Assembly (NCBI GenBank): GCA_003649515.1 | Contig: QMSC01000014.1 | Location: forward strand, 1 to 16,093 | DNA: 16,093 nt | Origin: Thermoprotei archaeon | Lineage (GTDB): Archaea > Thermoproteota > Thermoprotei > Thermofilales > B20-G17 | Reading direction: 5' to 3' | Part shown: positions 1 to 6,658 of the stretch, in pieces | Layout: each line of letters opens with the position of its first letter | How positions within the stretch are numbered: the first letter of the stretch is position 1 | Made by a program: the position numbers and the translations under genes | The notes under the pieces: model-generated | Database searches by the model: none | What the model saw: only the letters and a program-made list of their open reading frames with translations | What the model was told of the DNA's origin: nothing

Positions 1-708
1 AGAGGACTAAAATTATTGATGGCCAAGGGATGTAAAAGAATAGGGTTGTTCACAACGGCACAACACTTGAATTACTTCCAAGAACTGAGGGAAGCACTAA
101 GTGAAGCAGGTGCGAAGGTGCACACTACTCAAATTTTCCCGTGGATGCCAGGTCAAATTATAGGATGTAGGTTCGATACGATAGTTTCGAATCTAGATCG
201 AAAAGTTGACGCGTACCTCGTGGTGGGAGGAGGGATATTTCATGGGCTTGGACTATTTGTAACCACAAATAAGCCTGTAATTATTGCTGATCCCTATTCA
301 AATAGACTTATAGAAGTTGCAGAAGAAGCTTCCCAGATTCTGAAGAAAAGATTATTCAAACTCATGGAAGCTCTCGATAAGAAAAACTACGCAGTGGTTA
401 TTTCGACGAAGATTGGTCAATTCCGATTGGCCCTTGCACAGAAAATACGAGACCTATTACGGGGGCGGGGAAAAGCAGCAGAGTTAGTGGTTGCAGATGA
501 AATTAGCCCCAGTTTGCTACTAAACATCCCTTGGGCTCAAGCATTTGTTATAGTAGCCTGTCCTAGAATAGCAATAGATCATCAGGAGGAATACCCATAT
601 CCCTTGCTCAATCCAGGAGAAGTGAAGTACGTTCTGCGAGGTAGCCTAGAAGAATATACTCCTAAAGACTCTCTCGTTCCGAACCTTTCACTAAATAACG
701 TAGCTTGA
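1..708 (+). CDS. dph2: Diphthamide synthase Dph2 (2-(3-amino-3-carboxypropyl)histidine synthase), 5' end cut by window
   Basis: Archaeal Dph2 is a homodimeric radical enzyme whose [4Fe-4S] cluster cleaves S-adenosylmethionine to put a 3-amino-3-carboxypropyl group on a histidine of elongation factor 2, the first step of diphthamide synthesis. Counting from the TTG at 16, I see the family segments GLFTTAQH (10-17), PGQIIGC (cluster Cys51), VGGGIFHGLG (70-79), KPVIIADPY (86-94), STKIGQ (130-135), VADEISP (159-165) and ACPRIAID (Cys182). Two of the three cluster cysteines are therefore present. The N-terminal domain with the first one is missing. The frame is open back to base 1, so the gene continues to the left of the window and the TTG/ATG at 16/19 is an internal codon, not a start. 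Archaeal Dph2 is usually about 340 residues; about 235 are seen. A 6-bp inverted repeat (704-719) overlaps the stop codon. Confidence 0.9.
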   Translation, partial: RGLKLLMAKGCKRIGLFTTAQHLNYFQELREALSEAGAKVHTTQIFPWMPGQIIGCRFDTIVSNLDRKVDAYLVVGGGIFHGLGLFVTTNKPVIIADPYSNRLIEVAEEASQILKKRLFKLMEALDKKNYAVVISTKIGQFRLALAQKIRDLLRGRGKAAELVVADEISPSLLLNIPWAQAFVIVACPRIAIDHQEEYPYPLLNPGEVKYVLRGSLEEYTPKDSLVPNLSLNNVA

Positions 709-1089
709 AATACTTCAAGTTGCTCCAGTAATCTAAACCATGTCACCTTGGAATAGATATTCTACTGGCTATGATCAGCTCTTGAACTTCGTCTACAAAG
801 ACCTCTACTCCCCATTTCTCAGGACCTTAAACTCATTCTTCAAGACAACCTTAAACTCGCATACAAATTATCTCGTATATTCTTAAAGCTGAAGCGGTAT
901 ATAGGTGTATTTCTAGCGAAACCTAAGAAACTTTAAGGCCCAGATTATTCGTTTTAGCTGGGTCTAATCTTCTAAATGCCCGTAATAACTTAAAGTTGAA
1001 AATCGAGCAATCAGTATGAGCGAGTCGACATGTACAAGTAGTTAAAATACATAGAATCAGAAAATATTGAGGAGGAGTACAGTAAACGC
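709..1089. other. 381-bp intergenic region with small repeats and a hairpin, no assigned gene
   Basis: There is no recognisable gene between dph2 and the CofE-like gene. I see an inverted repeat CTTGAA-ATAC-TTCAAG at 704-719 over the dph2 stop, an 11-bp direct repeat ACCTTAAACTC at 824-834 and 848-858, a TATA-like GTATATA near 897-903, a 7-bp-stem hairpin GGCCCAG...CTGGGTC (937-943 with 958-964), and a 29-nt segment at 911-939 resembling one upstream of the glycosidase-like gene. A 48-codon ATG frame runs 740-886 on + (begins MSPWNRYSTG, no ribosome binding site). On the opposite strand, 826-746 reads EKWGVEVFVDEVQELI-like sequence with a frame break. Neither is recognisable, so the region may be regulatory, a small gene, or debris. 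Confidence 0.4.
1042..1077 (+). promoter_or_regulatory. Likely promoter and Shine-Dalgarno of the CofE-like gene
   Basis: TTAAAATA at 1042-1049 is a plausible TATA box that would start transcription near 1072. GGAGGAG at 1071-1077 is a strong archaeal Shine-Dalgarno 12 nt before the ATG at 1090. The two elements nearly touch, so the leader would be very short, or transcription may begin further upstream. Confidence 0.4.
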
Positions 1090-1965
1090 ATGGAACATGC
1101 CCCATCCAAGAAGCGATCTAGGTATCTTGTCAGAGCCTTAAAGACCCCTTATTGGAGACCAGGATGTAACTACATTGGATTAATAATTCGATCCTTAAGG
1201 AAAGTGAACTTAAAAGATGATGATATAGTAATTGTCTCCGAGAAGGCCATAGCAGTCGCTGAAGGCAACATAGTGGATGAAAGTAAAATAAGACCTGGAC
1301 TCCTGGCGAGATTCCTTGCCAGAATATGGATGAGGATTATATGGGGGTACTTCTTGGGAGTAATGTGCAGGATGAGTAGGAGAACGTTATATAATTTGCG
1401 CAATTACCCCTTAGAGCTAGGTGCACGGCATAAACAGCTTGTCATTAGGACTGTAAGCCCATTACAGGCCTTATCTTTTGGATCTGAGGGAGGTATAGAT
1501 GCAACCAACCTCCCTTATGCCTACGTTAGTCTTCCGCTTAAGAATCCTGTAGAGAAAGCTGAGAAGATCAGAAAAGCTATAGAAAAGTCTCTTGGGAAAA
1601 GAGTAATAGTCATGGTACTAGACTCTGATAGGTGTTACTCGTGGAAAAGTTTTCACATATGTCCGAGATCTACATTCGTTAAGGAAATAGCGTCTAAAGG
1701 AGGGTTCATGACTTATGTTCTCTGCAATTTTTTGAGGTTAAAGGCTAGTCCTACCCCTCTAGCAATAGTCGGAGGAAAGCTTGACATCGGCGAAGCTCTT
1801 CGAATAGCCTGCATAGCTGAAAAGTACAGAGGTCACGGAGCAGGACGCGATGTGTGGGAGATGGCTAGACGATTTGGAACAGAGCTGGATAAGGTAACAT
1901 GGAAAATGCTTGAAAGCATCCCACATAGGCCTATAGTGGTCATTAGAAAAATAACTGTTCGGTGA
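1090..1965 (+). CDS. CofE-family protein (coenzyme F420-0:L-glutamate ligase-like), divergent
   Basis: CofE adds glutamates to the lactyl-phosphate side chain of coenzyme F420-0 using GTP. This 291-residue protein shares the family layout: an early DIVIVSEKAIAVAEGNIV segment (about 45-62), a central GGIDATNL (compare GIDASNV of CofE), then a stretch reading GKRVIVMVLDSDR where CofE has a GKRVGVIITDTNGR-type segment. The usual DTxGR signature is altered here to DSDRCYSW, and the C-terminal half (PTPLAIVGG, GHGAGRDVWEMARRF) is unlike ordinary CofE. I read it as a CofE-superfamily paralogue with uncertain substrate rather than a certain F420 ligase. A GGAGGAG ribosome binding site supports the ATG start. 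The stop overlaps the next gene's GTG start (GTGA), implying translational coupling to a membrane transporter component. Confidence 0.62.
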   Translation: MEHAPSKKRSRYLVRALKTPYWRPGCNYIGLIIRSLRKVNLKDDDIVIVSEKAIAVAEGNIVDESKIRPGLLARFLARIWMRIIWGYFLGVMCRMSRRTLYNLRNYPLELGARHKQLVIRTVSPLQALSFGSEGGIDATNLPYAYVSLPLKNPVEKAEKIRKAIEKSLGKRVIVMVLDSDRCYSWKSFHICPRSTFVKEIASKGGFMTYVLCNFLRLKASPTPLAIVGGKLDIGEALRIACIAEKYRGHGAGRDVWEMARRFGTELDKVTWKMLESIPHRPIVVIRKITVR

Positions 1966-2849
1966 AATTTTCCCAGAGTATACGTAGGACTTCACAAATA
2001 GATAACTTTATTATCACTTCGAATGTAGTTACTTACGTGTTGTTGCCATCGTCTAAATTAAAATCCCCAATGATTATTGCAATTATAGCAATATTCGCAG
2101 CACTGTACTTCATCCTATCACTTTTACCGGGTATACCGGTAGTAGGTTTTCCTGCCATAAAAATACAACTAGAGGCTTCTATAGCCTCGATTTACGGTGT
2201 TCTTTTAGGTCCCTATCTAGGAGCCTTTGCAGCTTTTTTAGGAGCCTTAATAGCAACCCTTTATGGCAGTATAACGCCTTTTAGCCTAATATTTATATTT
2301 AATCCAGCAGCAAATGCCCTAACATCAGGTTTTCTCGCTCAGCGCAAGTGGTCCTACGCTTTCACCATTTTTGCCTTGACCATACTAGGCTTCTGGCTCA
2401 CGCCCGTATCAAACCCTATAGTTACCCACTGGTACGTAGCGTTAGCCGCAACGTTCGATAAGATAATAGCCTTAATGTTAATACTACTGCTTTGGTGGTA
2501 CATTAGAGGAGGCAAGGTACTGTCCACGGGCATGAGCATGCCAAAGCTCACCCTAAGCTTGTTCATTATAGCTTTTATAGGTAACCAAATGGACTCGGCT
2601 TTGGGCTGTTTGATTTTCGCTCTTCCACCAGTGTATCATGGCCTTTTCGGGCTAAGCACTGAGACCACTAGAATGCTCTTCACTGTAAGCCCTCTCATAT
2701 ATCCAGCTATAAGGCTTCTTCAAGCAATAGTGGCCTCCATTCTAGGATTACCACTAGTGAAAGCGTTCGAAATCTGCGGTCTCGGATATTGGGTAGAAAG
2801 AAGGGAGACTCGAAAGCCTTTAAGGAAAGCGTTACTAGCTAGACGCTAA
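1962..2849 (+). CDS. ECF transporter S-component-like integral membrane protein
   Basis: S components of energy-coupling factor transporters are small membrane proteins that bind a vitamin or similar micronutrient. This 295-residue protein is strongly hydrophobic with about six membrane segments. The first begins at Met37 (MIIAIIAIFAALYFILSLLPG), followed by a typical S-component stretch (VGFPAIKIQLEASIASIYG, then LLGPYLGAFAAFLGALIATL). The C-terminus is basic (RRETRKPLRKALLARR) and so probably cytoplasmic. The GTG at 1962 overlaps the preceding stop. The 36 residues before the first helix are unusual, and starts at GTG 2037 or ATG 2070 would give a more typical protein. No ECF ATPase or T subunit is in the window, so a shared energising module elsewhere would be needed. 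The substrate is unknown; coupling to the CofE-like gene hints at a cofactor-related compound. Confidence 0.6.
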   Translation: MKFSQSIRRTSQIDNFIITSNVVTYVLLPSSKLKSPMIIAIIAIFAALYFILSLLPGIPVVGFPAIKIQLEASIASIYGVLLGPYLGAFAAFLGALIATLYGSITPFSLIFIFNPAANALTSGFLAQRKWSYAFTIFALTILGFWLTPVSNPIVTHWYVALAATFDKIIALMLILLLWWYIRGGKVLSTGMSMPKLTLSLFIIAFIGNQMDSALGCLIFALPPVYHGLFGLSTETTRMLFTVSPLIYPAIRLLQAIVASILGLPLVKAFEICGLGYWVERRETRKPLRKALLARR

Positions 2850-3016
2850 TAAGCCCTCCAATAGCTATTAAAAGTGCTTATAGGTCTAGGGAAAGTGGGG
2901 CTGGCGGATTAACCACGTCAGAAGGTAAAAGACTGCTGGAGCTGATGTATTCGAAACCGAGAAAAAGGGCAATTTACTTAATCCCGGAACAACAGCTGAT
3001 CTTACGGCATCTAATA

Positions 3017-4114
3017 TTATGGTAGTTTTATTGAAGGGTTACGAGTTCTGAGAATATATCCGTAGCCTACTTCAGTAGACCCTACAAGCACCCTATAGTA
3101 CTCAGTACCGCTACTATTAACAACCTTTTCTAGCTTTCCCCGAAATCTGACCTTTTCTCCCTCCTCAGCCATGTCACAGAACACTCCCTCATATGAGACT
3201 AACTCTTTTACATCATTAACCTGTTTACCCTTCGTTATAACCACATCCTCAACCCTATAGACCGCTGGCAGAAACAAGGATTCAGAGCTATCAGCAATCG
3301 TGGCCGTACCCTCAATTGCACCCATGTTTATGAACTTCTTTTCGCCATATCTCTCCTTTATTTCACTATCCTCTCTTATAGGATGTATTGAGAAGTAGCG
3401 TTTTCCCCGGAAGTATCCATAGTTCCATCTACGCAGAGCAATGCTCCAGAAGTCTTTTGATACCAATCTGAACTCCTTTGCCTGCCTCTCACACCACTCC
3501 TTCAACTCCACATTTTTGAGCCGCCTAATAGGCGTACTTTTGTCACTTATTGAACTCATCAGAAACTCCCTGACAGCCTTGGCCTCTCTTAGACCATAGA
3601 CTGTTAGATCTATATCAGAGAAATTGGGGTTATGAATCCCTAGGAGTATAGAGCCTGTAACTCCCCACTTCGCAAGAGGTACTCCCGAGGCTTCTGAGAG
3701 ATACTCACAGAGAGCTACTGCATCCCTTTCCAGGGGATCTCTTCCTCCCTCGTCTAGCAGCTGTTTTAATCGAATTTCAGGGAAGTAATAGCGCTTCACA
3801 TATTTCTTAGGCACCATAGACATGGTGATATTCCTGACAGGACAGTGGTGTATGTAGTGAGGATATCTCTCTCTCAAAAGTTTGAATGTCTCCTTAACGT
3901 GCAACACATGATATCTCCTTAAGACCCTGCTATACTTTACTCCTCGCCTCTCCCAAGGACCTTCATTTGAAGGAATGTACTTCAGATAGGCGGTATACAT
4001 GTTCGGAGGATGTAAATACCCGACAACACAGAACATTAATCCCTCTAAGGTCTCCACATAATCCCTATCCTTCACCCTCCTAGAAAACTTTTCATCATTT
4101 CCTAAAGAACGCAT
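3017..4114 (-). CDS. Pol-beta-type nucleotidyltransferase-domain protein, downstream paralogue
   Basis: This 365-residue protein carries the pol-beta superfamily signature G-S-x(n)-S-D-I-D: GSILLGIHNPNFSDIDL at residues 154-170, preceded by a helical region. Such domains transfer nucleotides to RNA, protein or small molecules; the acceptor here is unknown. The N-terminal part (ETLEGLMFCVVGYLHPP, then YLKYIPSNEGPWERRG) and the C-terminal part match the same regions of the upstream neighbour, so the two are full-length paralogues rather than proteins sharing a single domain. The C-terminal 60 residues look like a small beta-rich domain (YEGVFCDMAEEGEKVRFRGKLE). The ATG start lies 13 bp inside the neighbour's 3' end, with GGTGA about 8 nt before it, indicating a coupled pair. 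A short convergent gap separates it from the ECF-type gene. Confidence 0.7.
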   Translation of the reverse strand: MRSLGNDEKFSRRVKDRDYVETLEGLMFCVVGYLHPPNMYTAYLKYIPSNEGPWERRGVKYSRVLRRYHVLHVKETFKLLRERYPHYIHHCPVRNITMSMVPKKYVKRYYFPEIRLKQLLDEGGRDPLERDAVALCEYLSEASGVPLAKWGVTGSILLGIHNPNFSDIDLTVYGLREAKAVREFLMSSISDKSTPIRRLKNVELKEWCERQAKEFRLVSKDFWSIALRRWNYGYFRGKRYFSIHPIREDSEIKERYGEKKFINMGAIEGTATIADSSESLFLPAVYRVEDVVITKGKQVNDVKELVSYEGVFCDMAEEGEKVRFRGKLEKVVNSSGTEYYRVLVGSTEVGYGYILRTRNPSIKLP

Positions 4115-5121
4115 AGGAAGTCACCCACATGCTCTCCTATCACTAGCCGACAGTACGAGTCGCTTTCACTCTCCACGAGTTCCAACGATCCCTCAGCGAG
4201 TATATTTTCTCCGCTAAAAGCTTGCTCACAAAATCTTCCTCTGAACGATATTATCTCCCTTATAGGCTCAGGAGACTCCCCCTTAAGTACTCTAACCTGA
4301 CTTATTAGGTACCTGCATGGAGTGAATATAGAGTCCCTATCGTTTGACACCATGGCCCTTATTCTAACTCTTCCAAGAAGACGGTAAATGCACTGTCCAT
4401 ATCTCTCCTCGTACTCCTCTGGTTCCTTAATCAGTCTTATATAGAAATCCCTGCCCCTAAAAACACCTTGTAACACCTTCCTCCTCTCCGAAAGTAGGAA
4501 TGAGTTTAATGGCATGAAAGTATCTTTTACTCTAAGCTCATAAAGCCTGAGAAGCTCACGGTACGTGTAACGTCTGAGAGCATCCTCTTCGCCCTCCATA
4601 ATAGTCTTTAGGGAGCGATAGAGCGCCCGTCCAGCTTTTTCACCATATACGACTAAATCTATATCCGATTTATCAGTATGAAGCCCCACAAGAAGGGATC
4701 CGCTTACTCCTATGCACTCATAACCTATACCTGTTAGGGATTCTAGGAAACTTGCAAGTTCACAGGCTAATGCTTCTACTCGATCCTTCGATCTCTTCTT
4801 TAATAGCCCATTAAGCGCCGCAATAGGATCGTACACTTTGTGGAGTCTGCTGTAGGGGACAGCTTGAAACCACCTATTTAAAAACTTATCAAAGTATAGG
4901 TACTCAGGAAAGTTCGTTCTTAAGAAGAGTTCTCTATCACGCAGGGAGTATACCTTAGCATACCGTATACTACTCCCCCTTCTTTCCCTATCGCCCTCAG
5001 GATCGGGAACATAACGGATATAGGCTATAACCCTATCTGGAGGATGAACTAATCCTTTAACATCAAATATTAACCCTTCAATGCTCTCAACAAAGAAGCC
5101 CTCTATCGGTCTTTCTACCAT
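4102..5121 (-). CDS. Pol-beta-type nucleotidyltransferase-domain protein, upstream paralogue
   Basis: This is a 339-residue protein with the nucleotidyltransferase signature GSLLVGLHTDKSDIDLVVYG at residues 141-160; Asp153 and Asp155 are the expected metal ligands. It shows the same three-part plan as its neighbour: an N-terminal ESIEGLIFDVKGLVHPP / YIRYVPDPEGDRERRG module (about 13-49), the central transferase domain, and a C-terminal module beginning about FRGRFCEQAF and ending in a GxxxLVESESDSYCRLVIG-like strand. It is first in a two-gene operon. The ATG at 5121 is preceded by AGGTAGG (5125-5131). The N-terminal module could recognise nucleic acid or a protein partner, but nothing in the sequence proves it. 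No antitoxin-sized partner gene (HEPN or MNT type) is adjacent, so a classical MNT/HEPN pair is not supported. Confidence 0.7.
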   Translation of the reverse strand: MVERPIEGFFVESIEGLIFDVKGLVHPPDRVIAYIRYVPDPEGDRERRGSSIRYAKVYSLRDRELFLRTNFPEYLYFDKFLNRWFQAVPYSRLHKVYDPIAALNGLLKKRSKDRVEALACELASFLESLTGIGYECIGVSGSLLVGLHTDKSDIDLVVYGEKAGRALYRSLKTIMEGEEDALRRYTYRELLRLYELRVKDTFMPLNSFLLSERRKVLQGVFRGRDFYIRLIKEPEEYEERYGQCIYRLLGRVRIRAMVSNDRDSIFTPCRYLISQVRVLKGESPEPIREIISFRGRFCEQAFSGENILAEGSLELVESESDSYCRLVIGEHVGDFLCVL

Positions 5122-5124
5122 ACG

Positions 5125-5161
5125 CCTACCTTTAACGATGAAATTTTAATCCCATAGTATA
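5125..5161 (-). promoter_or_regulatory. Promoter and ribosome binding site of the nucleotidyltransferase pair
   Basis: Read on the minus strand, TATACTA (5161-5155) and TTAAAATTT (5149-5141) are TATA-like. AGGTAGG (5131-5125) is a Shine-Dalgarno just before the ATG at 5121. A start from the first box would give a leader of about 11 nt that still includes the ribosome binding site. Confidence 0.4.
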
Positions 5162-5240
5162 CAAATTTGTTCCGTCAACTCGCTTCTAATTGTGTGTTCA
5201 AAGCTAATATAGATGTTCTCCCCGAAGGATTTGATGGAAT

Positions 5241-5339
5241 ATGGTTAAGACTACGGCTATCTTCGAAAAACCTGGCCTAGCCAGTCAAGAAGAAAGTCGT
5301 CTATTGGACTTTAGTTCTGAGCGGCTTAGGCTCAAGTAA
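5241..5339 (+). other. Small 32-codon open frame of unclear status
   Basis: An ATG frame begins MVKTTAIFEKPGLASQEES and stops after 32 codons, in the gap between the divergent nucleotidyltransferase and glycosidase-like genes. The first dozen residues resemble how many zinc-type medium-chain dehydrogenases begin, so it could be a leftover 5' end of such a gene, but the resemblance is too short to rely on. There is no ribosome binding site worth noting. A hairpin CTGGC-CTA-GCCAG lies inside it at 5272-5284. Confidence 0.15.
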
Positions 5340-5374
5340 CGAAAATCATTACATTGATCACTCCTTAAGCTTCA

Positions 5375-5417
5375 AGCGAAACCTATAAAGTCTTCAAGGC
5401 GTTAGTGGTGTGGAGAG
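5375..5417 (+). promoter_or_regulatory. Promoter and ribosome binding site of the glycosidase-like gene
   Basis: The purine-rich AGCGAAA followed by CCTATAAAG (5382-5390) reads as a BRE plus TATA box. Transcription should begin near 5410-5413, about 26 nt on. GGAGAG (5412-5417) then sits 10 nt before the ATG at 5428. This arrangement favours ATG 5428 over the in-frame GTG at 5410, though a leaderless GTG start cannot be excluded. Confidence 0.5.
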
Positions 5418-5427
5418 AGACATCATT

Positions 5428-6444
5428 ATGTGGGAAGGTCTATACCCGCCTCAGCTAATATTTTCTCAGAGAAAATTTAGGAAAGTTCTACTCAATCCCC
5501 CAAATTTCAACCCAGGATCTTGGTGCGGCGCCGGTAAGCTCTGGATCGACCCTGAAGATGGCGAATATTGGCTAACCAGCAGACCGAGAGAAGGTATGGA
5601 AAGAAGGGGATATGCTGTTGAAATTTATAGATCAAGTAACGGAGAAGATTTCAGCCTAGCGACATGGATTAGTAAAGAAGAACTTAGCGAAATCATAGGC
5701 ATTACTGTTCAAAGCATTGAGAATCAGCAGCTCGTTCGCGATCCCCTTACTGGAAGGTACTACCTCTACTTGTCCGTAGATATAGCAGAAAGAAATGTGG
5801 CTGGTGATGCGAATAGGATATACGAATCCAAATGGGAGACCTATCTCCTATCCGCTGAAGACCCTAGTGGTCCTTGGCAGGGAGAAGGCTTCGTACTTAG
5901 AGGCGAAAAAGACTACGATAGCGGCGAGGCGAGAGACTGCACCATAGACATTATTGATGGGAGATACTTCTGTCTATATAAGGCAAGAAAACGTGGAGAA
6001 AAAGTAGTTCGTACGGCACTCGCCATAAGCTCCGATGGAAAGAGATGGGTAAAGCTTGGGATACCAAAAATTGATGGAAAAGAGCAACCTAGTTACTTTT
6101 TACTTAATGGATCGATATTTGCTGGCTGTGCAGGACCCATATTCATCGGGACTCAAACTCTTGAAGTCATTAGGGGAGCTGCCTTAACGAGACACTTCGT
6201 AGCCTATGTAATAGATTACCGAAACTTAAACCTGGAGGAAATATTCTTAGCTGAATGGACTCCGGGGTCAAAGTACGAACATCCCGATTATCCTATACAT
6301 ACCTATGTAAGCATAGCATTTGACCCCATTAAGGAGAGATGGATTATGACTGTAGAAGCCGTAGATCCCGTATACAGCAAGGAGCCTGGACTGAATACGG
6401 AAGTTGACAGAGTACTATTATACTTAGTTGATGGGAGATCATAG
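5428..6444 (+). CDS. Five-bladed beta-propeller glycosidase-like protein (GH43/GH130-type fold)
   Basis: This protein has 338 residues from the ATG at 5428, or 344 from GTG 5410. It shows repeated beta-propeller blade patterns: a buried Trp/Gly start (NPGSWCGAGKLWIDPEDGEYWLTSR), then YAVEIYRSSNGEDF, RDPLTGRYYLYLSVD, ETYLLSAEDPSGPW, DCTIDIIDGRYFCLYKARK and AISSDGKRW, as in glycoside hydrolase or phosphorylase propellers of the GH43/62/117/130 type. No signal peptide is seen, so it should act in the cytoplasm on an imported oligosaccharide or glycoside. I cannot assign catalytic acids with certainty, and it may be a non-catalytic or phosphorolytic member. It is the first gene of a sugar cluster, followed after a T-rich terminator and a new promoter by an isomerase-like and a kinase gene. 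The assignment rests on pattern, not on a proven family match. Confidence 0.6.
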   Translation: MWEGLYPPQLIFSQRKFRKVLLNPPNFNPGSWCGAGKLWIDPEDGEYWLTSRPREGMERRGYAVEIYRSSNGEDFSLATWISKEELSEIIGITVQSIENQQLVRDPLTGRYYLYLSVDIAERNVAGDANRIYESKWETYLLSAEDPSGPWQGEGFVLRGEKDYDSGEARDCTIDIIDGRYFCLYKARKRGEKVVRTALAISSDGKRWVKLGIPKIDGKEQPSYFLLNGSIFAGCAGPIFIGTQTLEVIRGAALTRHFVAYVIDYRNLNLEEIFLAEWTPGSKYEHPDYPIHTYVSIAFDPIKERWIMTVEAVDPVYSKEPGLNTEVDRVLLYLVDGRS

Positions 6445-6454
6445 AACTCTATCA

Positions 6455-6487
6455 TTCTTTGCTTTGTAATTTTATTGTTTTATTTTA
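6455..6487 (+). terminator. T-rich transcription terminator after the glycosidase-like gene
   Basis: Eleven bases after the stop codon, a 33-nt stretch contains TTCTTT, TTTG, ATTTTATTG and TTTTATTTTA runs without a strong stem. This is the usual archaeal oligo-T termination signal. It separates the glycosidase-like gene from the isomerase-kinase pair. Confidence 0.55.
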
Positions 6488-6616
6488 CTATGTGAAATTT
6501 TAAACCGGAGGACCGCGGGATCGGGAACTAATGTAGGTATACGGCTGCTTGTCTAAAGTAGCTACGACTAAAAATGAGAATTATGGAAAATGGTTTGAGG
6601 TCTCGCTTCAGCACTG

Positions 6617-6646
6617 TTATATATATTATTTAATGCTATTTAATTT
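6617..6646 (+). promoter_or_regulatory. Promoter of the isomerase-kinase pair
   Basis: TTATATATAT (6617-6626) is a good TATA box and would start transcription near 6648, giving an 11-nt leader before the TTG start at 6659. A second TATA-like TATTTAATTT (6637-6646) would instead give a leaderless message. Only a weak GGTG (6649-6652) precedes the start. Confidence 0.45.
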
Positions 6647-6658
6647 CGGTGCAAGACC

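Noticed and set aside
16..21. TTG/ATG start for a short complete Dph2
   Set aside because: The frame is open to base 1 and the N-terminal domain with the first cluster cysteine is absent, so the gene is cut by the window rather than naturally short.
1170..1403. Antisense frame rich in hydrophobic residues inside the CofE-like gene
   Set aside because: It is a shadow of the coding strand; no ribosome binding site or family likeness.
2935..3002. A possible C/D-box small RNA, from CTGATGT and CAGCTGATC elements
   Set aside because: The C box deviates from RTGATGA, and no clear D box or C'/D' pair is present at normal spacing.
2843..3025. A stop-free plus-strand frame of about 60 codons (contains GLTTSEGKRLLEL and MYSKPRKRA) in the convergent gap between the ECF-type and nucleotidyltransferase genes
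   Set aside because: It has no start codon near its beginning (only an internal ATG), no ribosome binding site, no family resemblance I recognise, and it runs into the opposite gene's 3' end; frames this long occur by chance here.
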